Below the pieces are notes generated by a model, which saw only the letters and a list, made by a program, of their open reading frames with translations, made no database searches and was not told where the DNA came from. Shown here in pieces: positions 53,272 through 58,823 of a stretch of DNA of 58,823 nt (position 1 is the first letter of the stretch; every line of letters starts with the position of its first letter). A program made the position numbers and the translations under genes. Source of the DNA: Phycisphaerae bacterium (lineage in GTDB: Bacteria; Planctomycetota; Phycisphaerae; Phycisphaerales; SM1A02); contig PKCS01000064.1 in assembly GCA_002862305.1 (NCBI GenBank), positions 1 through 58,823 of the forward strand, in the 5' to 3' direction.

Positions 53272-53299
53272 ACCCTATGCGGGTTTCCCCCGGATGCAA
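53272..53299 (-). promoter_or_regulatory. candidate promoter TTGCAT-N16-TAGGGT for the esterase gene
   Basis: On the minus strand TTGCAT (53294-53299) and TAGGGT (53272-53277) are 16 bases apart. The leader is about 75 bases. The region is the most AT-rich spot in the gap. Confidence 0.45.
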
Positions 53300-53444
53300 C
53301 CCGTACTCTGGCAAATGGTCGGTCGTTCGCAAACCGCATCGGGTTTTTCACCCCCGGCGCGCCTTCCCAGGTCCCCGGGTCGCTACAGGCCCCCCGGCGG
53401 CCCTCCGCGCGACCGGAACCGCCCACGCATCCCGTCGGCTGGTG

Positions 53445-53450
53445 TAGGCT
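53445..53450 (+). promoter_or_regulatory. candidate -10 element TAGGCT for the kinase gene
   Basis: TGTAGGCT lies 21 bases before the ATG at 53472; the short leader has AGGAGGT seven bases before the start, the best Shine-Dalgarno sequence in the window. Confidence 0.5.
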
Positions 53451-53471
53451 GGCGTTCCAGGAGGTCGATCG

Positions 53472-56306
53472 ATGGAACCCGGAACCCGAATCCAGAACTA
53501 CACCATCCTCGGCGAGGCGGGTCGCGGCGGCATGGGGATCGTCTACCACGCCCGCGACGAGTCGCTCGACCGGGCCGTCGCGATCAAGGTGCTGCCGGAG
53601 ATCGTCGCCTGCAACCCGGAACGCCTCGCCCGCTTCCAGCGGGAGGCGAAGCTGCTGGCCTCCCTGAACCACCCCAACATCGCCGCGATCTACGAGCTCC
53701 TCGAGGAGGCCAAGCAGGCCTACGTGGTGATGGAGTACGTCGACGGCGAATCGCTCTCCGACCGGACCGGTCGGGGGCCCACGCCGTGGCGCGAGGCGGT
53801 CCCGATCGCGATCCAGGTCGCGACCGCGATCGAATACGCCCACGGCAAGGGGGTCATCCATCGCGACCTCAAGCCCGCCAACGTGAAGTTCGACGGCGAG
53901 GGCGACGTCAAGGTGCTCGACTTCGGGCTCGCCAAGGCGATGACCGAGGACGCCCCGGAGGCCGCGCTCTCCGGCTCCTCCCCGGACATGCAGACGATCA
54001 CCCAGCTGAGCGATCCCAGCAACCAGACCGGGTCCACCACCCCGGGGGTGCTGATCGGGACCATCGGCTACGCCTCCCCCGAACAGGCCCGCGGGCGCGG
54101 CGTGGACAAGCGGACCGACATCTTCTCCTTCGGGTGCCTGCTCTTCGAGCTGCTGGCCGGCGGGCCGCCGTTCCCCGCGGAGACCGCGGTCGACGCGATC
54201 GGGAAGACCCTGCACAAGGAACCGGAGTGGGGGGACCTTCCCCCGGACCTTCCCCCGCGGCTGGTGCTGCTGCTTCGCCGCTGCCTCGCCAAGGACCGCA
54301 GGGATCGCCTCTGCGACATCGGGGACGCCCGGCTGGAGCTCGCGCAGCTCGAGGACCACGCCGACCTGCAGCCTGCCTCCAGCACCACCCCGGCCCCCGC
54401 GAACCGCCTCTGGCCCGCGATCGCGCTGGTCGGGTTCCTCGCCGCGGTCGCGTTCGCGGTCCTCTACGTCCTCGACCCGGGGGGCGCCGGCGGGCCCGGG
54501 TCCGGGAGTGCCTCCGTCGACGGGGTGCGTCCGGTGCTCAATCGTTCGATCACCTTCGACGCCGGGGTGACCCCCAGGGTCTTCACCTGCAACCCCGACA
54601 GCGGCCGGCTCTTCATGGTGACCTCCGTCGAGGAGCCCGGCGAGGCCGCCGGGGACCCGGACGTCACCCGGTACCAGCTCTGCGTGCGCGACCCGGATTC
54701 CCCCGAACTCAAGGTGCTCCACGTCTTCACCGGGTTCTCCGGCTACGCGTTCGCCCCCGACGGCGAGTCCTTCGTCCTCAACTACAGCGGCATGCTCTTC
54801 AAGGGCCGGGTGGATTCCGACATCGAACCGGTGGAGCTGGCGCGGATCCCCCGTGCGACCAACTTCTCCGGCGCGAATGGCATCTTCCCCGCCCGGCGCG
54901 GGATCGTCTGGTTCGACGAGGACACCCTGGTGCTCGAGACCAACGACGAGTCCGGGGAGCCCCGGCTGACCCTGGTCGATGCGCGGACCGGCGAGGTCCA
55001 GCGGCAGGTCCCCCTCGTGCTGGACGGCAAGACCCTCCGCCGCGACGGCCTCATCGGTCGCTTCGACGACGAGCACGTCCTGATGTACGTCTCGATCTAC
55101 GACGACCAGGGCTTCAGCGTGAACCTCGCCACCGTCTCCCTCGACACCGGTCGGCTGGAGCTGCTGCTCGAACGCGCGGGGGACGCCCAGGTCCACGACG
55201 ATCGATACCTCTTCTTCACCCGGGGGGACACCGCCTACGTCGCGGGCTACGACCCCGCGACCCGCCGATTGCTCGATGCGGGGACCCCGGTCCAGGACGG
55301 GCTCTTCTGCCAGTACGGGACCCACTCGGCGTTCGAGCTCGACGACGCGGGGACCCTGCTGTACTTCCCCGGCGGGGTCCAGGCCGCGGAGCGGCGGCTG
55401 ATGGTCAACGACGGCCGCGGTCTCGCGCCCACCAGCCTCGCCGACGCACCCTTCGACAACGCGCTCGCGGTCTCGGGGGACGGGTCGCGCCTCTGCGTGA
55501 CCCGGTCGCGCGGCGACGGGCTCTGGGAGGTCTGGGGCGGCACCTTCGACCCGCCGCGACTGCGCCGACTGGTCTCCGCCAACGACGCCGACTTCTGCTT
55601 CCCCCTGCTGAGCTACGACGGCACCCTGCTGCGGAGCGTGCGGATCGCCAGCAACCCCGACGGGGTCCGCAACACGGTGATGGTCGGCCCGTTCGACGGG
55701 TCCCGGCCGGCGCGGCAGGTCTGGGATCCGCAGGAACAGGGTCCGGTGATCTTCACCTGCTTCCATCCCGACAACACCCAGCTGATCGGCCACGCCCCCA
55801 ACCGGGAGTTCAACAACGGCACCCAGAAGCTGGTGCAGCTCGACCTCGAGACCGGTGAACTGACCGACCTCCTCGCGCGGGTGGGAGGTTCGAGCTTCGG
55901 CGTGTACTCCCCGGACAGTTCGCTGGTCGCGTTCCTGACCTTCGAGACCGGTTCCCCGGAACTGCACCTCTTCGAACCCGCCACCGGGGAGATTCGCCTG
56001 GTGTCCACGACGCCCGCCCGCTCCTACCACTGGATCGACGACGAGGAACTGGGTCGCCAGCTGATGTTCTGGGATACCGGGTCGAACCTCTGGCGGGTCC
56101 CGATCCCCGAGGAGCCGGATGGTTCCTTCTCGATCGGCACCCCGGTCGAGCAGCCCCCTCAGGACATCCCCGAGATCGCCTTCACCACGGACCTCGGCGG
56201 CAACGTGTACTCGATCGAGGCGAGCGTGACCGACGGTCCCCCCGGCCACCTGGTGGTCGTCGAGCACTGGGCGGACTCGGTGACGGACCCCGATCCGGGT
56301 CCCTGA
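53472..56306 (+). CDS. membrane serine/threonine kinase with extracytoplasmic beta-propeller
   Basis: A 944-residue one-span receptor-like kinase. The kinase domain (about 10-300) has the glycine loop GEAGRGGMGIVYHARDE, the ATP lysine in VAIKVLPE (Lys39), the catalytic HRDLKPANVKFD (Asp132) and DFGLAKAM (Asp150), so all core residues are present. One membrane segment (ALVGFLAAVAFAVLYVLD) lies at about 313-335. The remaining about 600 residues resemble repeated beta-propeller blades (FAPDGESFVLN; YSPDSSLVAFLTFETGSPE), like TolB/PD40 sensor domains. It would phosphorylate cytoplasmic proteins in response to an extracytoplasmic ligand. Such proteins are a planctomycete hallmark. No substrate or phosphatase gene is adjacent. 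The start has a perfect AGGAGGT. Confidence 0.92.
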   Translation: MEPGTRIQNYTILGEAGRGGMGIVYHARDESLDRAVAIKVLPEIVACNPERLARFQREAKLLASLNHPNIAAIYELLEEAKQAYVVMEYVDGESLSDRTGRGPTPWREAVPIAIQVATAIEYAHGKGVIHRDLKPANVKFDGEGDVKVLDFGLAKAMTEDAPEAALSGSSPDMQTITQLSDPSNQTGSTTPGVLIGTIGYASPEQARGRGVDKRTDIFSFGCLLFELLAGGPPFPAETAVDAIGKTLHKEPEWGDLPPDLPPRLVLLLRRCLAKDRRDRLCDIGDARLELAQLEDHADLQPASSTTPAPANRLWPAIALVGFLAAVAFAVLYVLDPGGAGGPGSGSASVDGVRPVLNRSITFDAGVTPRVFTCNPDSGRLFMVTSVEEPGEAAGDPDVTRYQLCVRDPDSPELKVLHVFTGFSGYAFAPDGESFVLNYSGMLFKGRVDSDIEPVELARIPRATNFSGANGIFPARRGIVWFDEDTLVLETNDESGEPRLTLVDARTGEVQRQVPLVLDGKTLRRDGLIGRFDDEHVLMYVSIYDDQGFSVNLATVSLDTGRLELLLERAGDAQVHDDRYLFFTRGDTAYVAGYDPATRRLLDAGTPVQDGLFCQYGTHSAFELDDAGTLLYFPGGVQAAERRLMVNDGRGLAPTSLADAPFDNALAVSGDGSRLCVTRSRGDGLWEVWGGTFDPPRLRRLVSANDADFCFPLLSYDGTLLRSVRIASNPDGVRNTVMVGPFDGSRPARQVWDPQEQGPVIFTCFHPDNTQLIGHAPNREFNNGTQKLVQLDLETGELTDLLARVGGSSFGVYSPDSSLVAFLTFETGSPELHLFEPATGEIRLVSTTPARSYHWIDDEELGRQLMFWDTGSNLWRVPIPEEPDGSFSIGTPVEQPPQDIPEIAFTTDLGGNVYSIEASVTDGPPGHLVVVEHWADSVTDPDPGP

Positions 56307-56346
56307 TCCGCCCTCGCGCCGGGACCGGATGGTCGATCGGCCCTCG

Positions 56347-57027
56347 TCAGGACTGGACGTTCCTGAGCACCTGCGCCAGCATCTCGCGGTACCGCGCGAC
56401 CTCCTCCGCCTCCAGGGTGATCCCGAGGTCGCCGAGGATCGACTCGAGGTCCTGGATCAGCAGGTGCAGCACCGATCCCATCAGCACCCGGCAGCCGATG
56501 GCGATCTCCCGGAGCGGTCCCACCATCGTCTCCCCGTCGGCCTCCGGGGCCGACACCGCCAGCGCGAAGGCGTGGAACCCGTCCCGGGTCAGCGCGGCCA
56601 GCTCGATGAGCTGCTCGTCCTCGCCGCGGTCCATGCGATCGCAGAACGCCGCGGCGTAGGCCCGGCCCCGGTCGACCGGCAGGGCGGTCTCCTGCGCGAG
56701 GGCCTGGGCGATGAGCTCGCGTCGGAAGTCCTCGCGCCCGCCCTGGAAGGACCGGTGCAGGTTGTCGGCCATGGTCGCCACCCCCGCGTGCATCAGTTCG
56801 AGCAGTCGGGGGTGGGGGATCGCGGTGCCGAAGAGCACCAGCGGCAGGGGGTCGGGGTGCACCGGATCGGTGCGGTTGCAGGTCACCAGCATCACGGTGT
56901 TCAGCCAGTTCAGCATGTCGGTGAACCGCCGGCGGTCCGATTCGTCGAACCGTTCCGGGAGGTCCACCAGCCGGACGTGGTCGCGGCCGGGTGGCGGTCC
57001 GGGGTCCGGGCTGGGCTGGTCGGTCAT
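56347..57027 (-). CDS. hypothetical helical protein of 226 residues
   Basis: A soluble 226-residue protein, mostly helical by eye, with no signal or transmembrane segment. Segments include DESDRRRFTDMLNWLNTVML, MHAGVATMADNLHRSFQGGR and ESILGDLGITLEAEEVARYR. No family is recognised. The start at 57027 has only a weak GGGGA nearby. The reading upstream is proline-rich and then runs into the tandem repeats, so it was not extended. A TAAGGT hexamer at 57131-57136 would give a leader that contains all six 10-base repeats. It is convergent with the kinase gene, and divergent from the small membrane protein. Confidence 0.5.
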   Translation of the reverse strand: MTDQPSPDPGPPPGRDHVRLVDLPERFDESDRRRFTDMLNWLNTVMLVTCNRTDPVHPDPLPLVLFGTAIPHPRLLELMHAGVATMADNLHRSFQGGREDFRRELIAQALAQETALPVDRGRAYAAAFCDRMDRGEDEQLIELAALTRDGFHAFALAVSAPEADGETMVGPLREIAIGCRVLMGSVLHLLIQDLESILGDLGITLEAEEVARYREMLAQVLRNVQS

Positions 57028-57036
57028 GCGATCCCC

Positions 57037-57096
57037 GTCGAGGTGGGTCGAGCTAAGTCGAATTGGGTCGAGGTGTGTCGAGGTGGGTCGAGGTAC
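57037..57096. repeat. six tandem 10-bp repeats, consensus GTCGAGGTGG
   Basis: Six consecutive 10-base units, starting at 57037, 57047, 57057, 57067, 57077 and 57087. All begin GTCGA; units 1 and 5 are GTCGAGGTGG, unit 4 GTCGAGGTGT, unit 6 GTCGAGGTAC, unit 3 GTCGAATTGG, unit 2 GTCGAGCTAA. The tract ends ten bases before the start codon of the minus-strand gene. Confidence 0.85.
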
Positions 57097-57130
57097 GTAG
57101 TCCGCGGCGTCGGTGACGTCGCTGCCTCGA

Positions 57131-57136
57131 ACCTTA
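57131..57136 (-). promoter_or_regulatory. candidate -10 element TAAGGT upstream of the repeat tract
   Basis: GGTAAGGT on the minus strand fits the local TAnnnT pattern. If used, the transcript would start near 57124 and carry the six 10-base repeats in a leader of nearly 100 bases. Confidence 0.35.
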
Positions 57137-57151
57137 CCGGCCCGCGTCCCT

Positions 57152-57187
57152 GCGTGCACCGCGTGCCTGGCGTGCACGGCGTGCACG
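57152..57187. repeat. four tandem 9-bp repeats, consensus GCGTGCACG
   Basis: Four consecutive 9-base units: GCGTGCACC, GCGTGCCTG, GCGTGCACG, GCGTGCACG. Three contain the palindrome GTGCAC. They lie between the 10-base repeats and the -10 element of the small membrane protein gene. Confidence 0.85.
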
Positions 57188-57217
57188 TCGAGTCTGGCCG
57201 GGAGCGGGCCGGTCGAG

Positions 57218-57223
57218 TAGGGT
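57218..57223 (+). promoter_or_regulatory. candidate -10 element TAGGGT giving a leaderless transcript
   Basis: AGTAGGGT ends exactly six bases before the ATG at 57230, with no Shine-Dalgarno sequence. Confidence 0.5.
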
Positions 57224-57229
57224 CTGGCG

Positions 57230-57616
57230 ATGCCTCGAGACGACCCCGCCAGCCCGTCGCCGGTCGATCCGCACCCGGGCGGGTCGGTGCTCCGCGGCGC
57301 CTCCCTCCTGTGGAACCTCCTCCAGACCCTCGCCGCCTGCGGCCTGGTGCTGGGGATCCTCCTGGTCTGGATCCAGGGCTGGTCGGGCAGCCTCGACATC
57401 GACGACTCGGGGTACGTCTCCGGGTTCCTGCTGTTGCTGATGTTCGCGCTGCTGCTGGTGATCGGCCCCACCGCGCTCTGGCACGCCCAGACCCTCCGCC
57501 ACCGCGGCACCAGGCCCGCCGGGCTGGTCCGCGGGCTGTTCGTCGCCAACGCGGTCTGCACCGCGTTCGTCTACCTGGTGCTGGGGCTGATCGTACTCCG
57601 CCTGATCGTCCGCTGA
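57230..57616 (+). CDS. small three-helix membrane protein
   Basis: A 128-residue protein with a proline-rich polar N-terminus of about 20 residues and three hydrophobic helices: TLAACGLVLGILLVWIQGW, FLLLLMFALLLVIGPTALWH and AVCTAFVYLVLGLIVLRLIV. A short loop after the first helix is acidic (LDIDDSGYV). No family is recognised. It is probably an inner-membrane protein. The start is supported by a TAGGGT hexamer six bases upstream. It is convergent with the secreted protein gene and flanked by short tandem repeats on both sides. Confidence 0.55.
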   Translation: MPRDDPASPSPVDPHPGGSVLRGASLLWNLLQTLAACGLVLGILLVWIQGWSGSLDIDDSGYVSGFLLLLMFALLLVIGPTALWHAQTLRHRGTRPAGLVRGLFVANAVCTAFVYLVLGLIVLRLIVR

Positions 57617-57657
57617 GTGGGCCGGGTGTGCGGGTGCGTCGGGTGTACGAGGTGCGT
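57617..57657. repeat. imperfect GT-rich short repeats in a convergent gap
   Basis: The gap between the two convergent stops reads as degenerate 8-10-base units: GGGTGTGC, GGGTGCGTC, GGGTGTACGA, GGTGCG. They resemble the 9-base repeats upstream of the same gene but are less regular. Confidence 0.5.
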
Positions 57658-58641
57658 TCAGTCCCGCTTGGCGGCGGGCGACCCGGTGGCCTTCATGACC
57701 TCCGCCATGCGGTTGCCCCGCTTGACCGAGATCGCGCCGTCCGCGGCGGGGGCGATGGTGACGGTGTTGTTCGGGTTGAAGGGATCGGTGAGGACCATCG
57801 ATCCGTCGGCCTCGACCGGTCCCTGCAGGTAGGTGGGGCTGGTGCCCTGGTTGACCACGAACATCTGGACCATCTTGATCTGCGGGTTCCATGCGAGGAA
57901 CTGCAGGCCGCCGGGATCCTGGGCGACGAGGTAGCGCCCGTTGCCCGCGGTGCGGGCGCGGATCCGGCCGCCGCGGGGGGTGGTGTAGTCACCGGCGAGC
58001 GAGAGCAGCGCGCGTTCCTCCGGGGAGGCGCCGGCGGGTGCCGCCGTCGTTTCGGCGGAGAGGATCGACTCCAGGAGGTCCCCCGCGGGCTTCGTCCCGA
58101 AGGTGGTGGTGAGGTCCATGAAGACCGCCTGGGCGGGGGGGACGCGGACCTTCGACGTGGCGTCGGTGTCGGTGAAGACGGTCTCCGCGGTGACCTGGGT
58201 CATCGGATCGGTGAGCGTGAGGGTCCGCGGCCCGGTGAGGGTGCCGGCGAAGTACTGGATCCCCACCGGATCGGCCGCCATGCTCAGCAGGTAGTACTGC
58301 CGGGTGTCGGTCCGGTAGCCCATGTAGTCGAGCGACGTCTCGTCACCCGCGCGGATGATCGACAGCACGCCCGCGCCGTCGAGGACCGGCTGGCTGGCGC
58401 TGGTGCCCTGGACGGCGATGCCCCCGCCGGGCTGGCCGATCGCGGCGAGGTTCACCGTTCCCTTGAAGCTGCTGGTGGTGGCCCCGGGCTTGGTGGAGAT
58501 CGAGTCGAGCTTGGCCATCGCGGCCGCGGCGGGGGAGCTCGGCCCATCCTGCGGGGCCGCGGCGAGTCCCGGGGCGACGGCCCCGAACAACGTGGTGGCG
58601 GTCAGGGCGAGGACGGCGGTGGTGAGGGGACGGTTGGTCAT
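57658..58641 (-). CDS. secreted hypothetical protein of 327 residues
   Basis: A 327-residue protein with a clear signal peptide (AVLALTATTLFGAVAPGLAA) and a mature part rich in Thr, Ala, Gly and beta-strand-like patterns, for example VQMFVVNQGTSPTYLQGPVE and GSMVLTDPFNPNNTVTIAPA. The segment FAGTLTGPRTLTLTDPMTQV and a following alanine-rich part suggest two similar beta domains. Near the C-terminus AAKRD is basic. No domain is recognised; its location is extracytoplasmic. A run of G (GGGGGGG) just before the start codon offers no good ribosome site. A TAGGAT hexamer about 108 bases upstream may be its promoter. The protein may be a periplasmic sensor or carrier, but that is open. Confidence 0.6.
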   Translation of the reverse strand: MTNRPLTTAVLALTATTLFGAVAPGLAAAPQDGPSSPAAAAMAKLDSISTKPGATTSSFKGTVNLAAIGQPGGGIAVQGTSASQPVLDGAGVLSIIRAGDETSLDYMGYRTDTRQYYLLSMAADPVGIQYFAGTLTGPRTLTLTDPMTQVTAETVFTDTDATSKVRVPPAQAVFMDLTTTFGTKPAGDLLESILSAETTAAPAGASPEERALLSLAGDYTTPRGGRIRARTAGNGRYLVAQDPGGLQFLAWNPQIKMVQMFVVNQGTSPTYLQGPVEADGSMVLTDPFNPNNTVTIAPAADGAISVKRGNRMAEVMKATGSPAAKRD

Positions 58642-58748
58642 GGGGGGGCTCCGGGAAGGCGTGAACGACTGGGTGGGCCCTGCGGCCCGGGGACTGGAGG
58701 AATGGGAAGGACGGGATCCCGCGAGGGTCCGGGATCGACCGCCCAGAG

Positions 58749-58754
58749 ATCCTA
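58749..58754 (-). promoter_or_regulatory. candidate -10 element TAGGAT for the secreted protein gene
   Basis: GGTAGGAT on the minus strand lies about 108 bases before the ATG at 58641. The long leader includes a perfect palindrome CGGGATCCCG (58712-58721). From 58642 to the window end no gene is seen. Confidence 0.4.
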
Positions 58755-58823
58755 CCCCCTGTGGCCCGGCGGGGTCGCCTGGCGTCGAGGATCGGAGCCC
58801 CGGTCCCTCGGTTTTCCGGCGCC

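Noticed and set aside
53279-53357. Two similar GGGTTT...CCCCCGG stretches as a regulatory direct repeat
   Set aside because: The match is imperfect and consists of simple G, T and C runs; not convincing beyond base composition.
1-58823. tRNA, rRNA, CRISPR, IS element or prophage
   Set aside because: No cloverleaf-like sequence, repeat-spacer array, transposase or phage structural gene was found on reading both strands; very short RNAs cannot be excluded by eye.

Overview
This window is a very GC-rich chromosomal segment that looks like the phylum Planctomycetota, most likely class Phycisphaerae (order Phycisphaerales). The argument is by gene content: three pairs of PSD1-type proteins (DUF1549/DUF1553, mostly with a cytochrome-type CxxCH domain) with DUF1501 proteins, two tandem sulfatases, sodium:solute symporters of the planctomycete type, a serine/threonine kinase fused to a propeller, and an esterase ending in dockerin-like repeats of the DLDGDG type common in Phycisphaerales. 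No rRNA, tRNA, CRISPR array, insertion sequence or prophage was seen. Genes are dense, no gene-free stretch exceeds 300 bases, and long antisense open frames are a side effect of GC content.

Layout. 1-1373 (minus): the edge-truncated end of a TolC-type efflux operon headed by a small cysteine-rich exported protein. 1495-6137: a sodium:solute symporter overlapping a GH2 beta-mannosidase, likely uptake and cleavage of mannosides. 6222-8622: a small unknown protein, then a two-domain acyltransferase (PlsC plus GNAT, OlsF-like). 8712-13682: PSD1/DUF1501 pair 1. 13713-18485 (minus): PSD1/DUF1501 pair 2 followed by a SixA-like phosphatase. 18549-24011: housekeeping and small genes (SYLF lipoprotein, RNase D, RsmB/F-type methyltransferase with a lipoprotein, a TerB-like/DUF4145-like pair, a NUDIX hydrolase). 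25289-29500: a divergent efflux locus, YtcA-like plus HlyD on one side and TolC plus FUSC on the other. 29538-34281: FAD monooxygenase and two sulfatases. 34327-40997: YceI protein, membrane proteins, KefB-like antiporter, amidase, ChaA-type antiporter, TIGR00266 protein. 41031-45313: zwf, and a glutamine-amidotransferase-like protein next to a GCS2-CBS ligase. 45330-53190: glycosyltransferase, PSD1/DUF1501 pair 3, nitroreductase, dockerin esterase. 53472-58641: kinase-propeller and three poorly characterised genes separated by short tandem repeats.

The most striking signal is regulatory. A -10-like hexamer of form TAnnnT (often preceded by G or C, as in GGTAGGAT or GCTACCAT) sits 6-7 bases before the start codon of many genes on both strands, with no Shine-Dalgarno sequence. 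That spacing puts the predicted transcription start on the start codon, so much of this genome may be expressed from leaderless mRNAs. Genes with the hexamer farther upstream do carry a good Shine-Dalgarno sequence. This regularity also helped to choose several starts. Other points of interest are the different binding-type inserts in the three PSD1 proteins, the overlapping divergent -10 elements of the efflux locus, the ligase/amidotransferase pair, and exact 10-bp and 9-bp tandem repeats near 57.1 kb.
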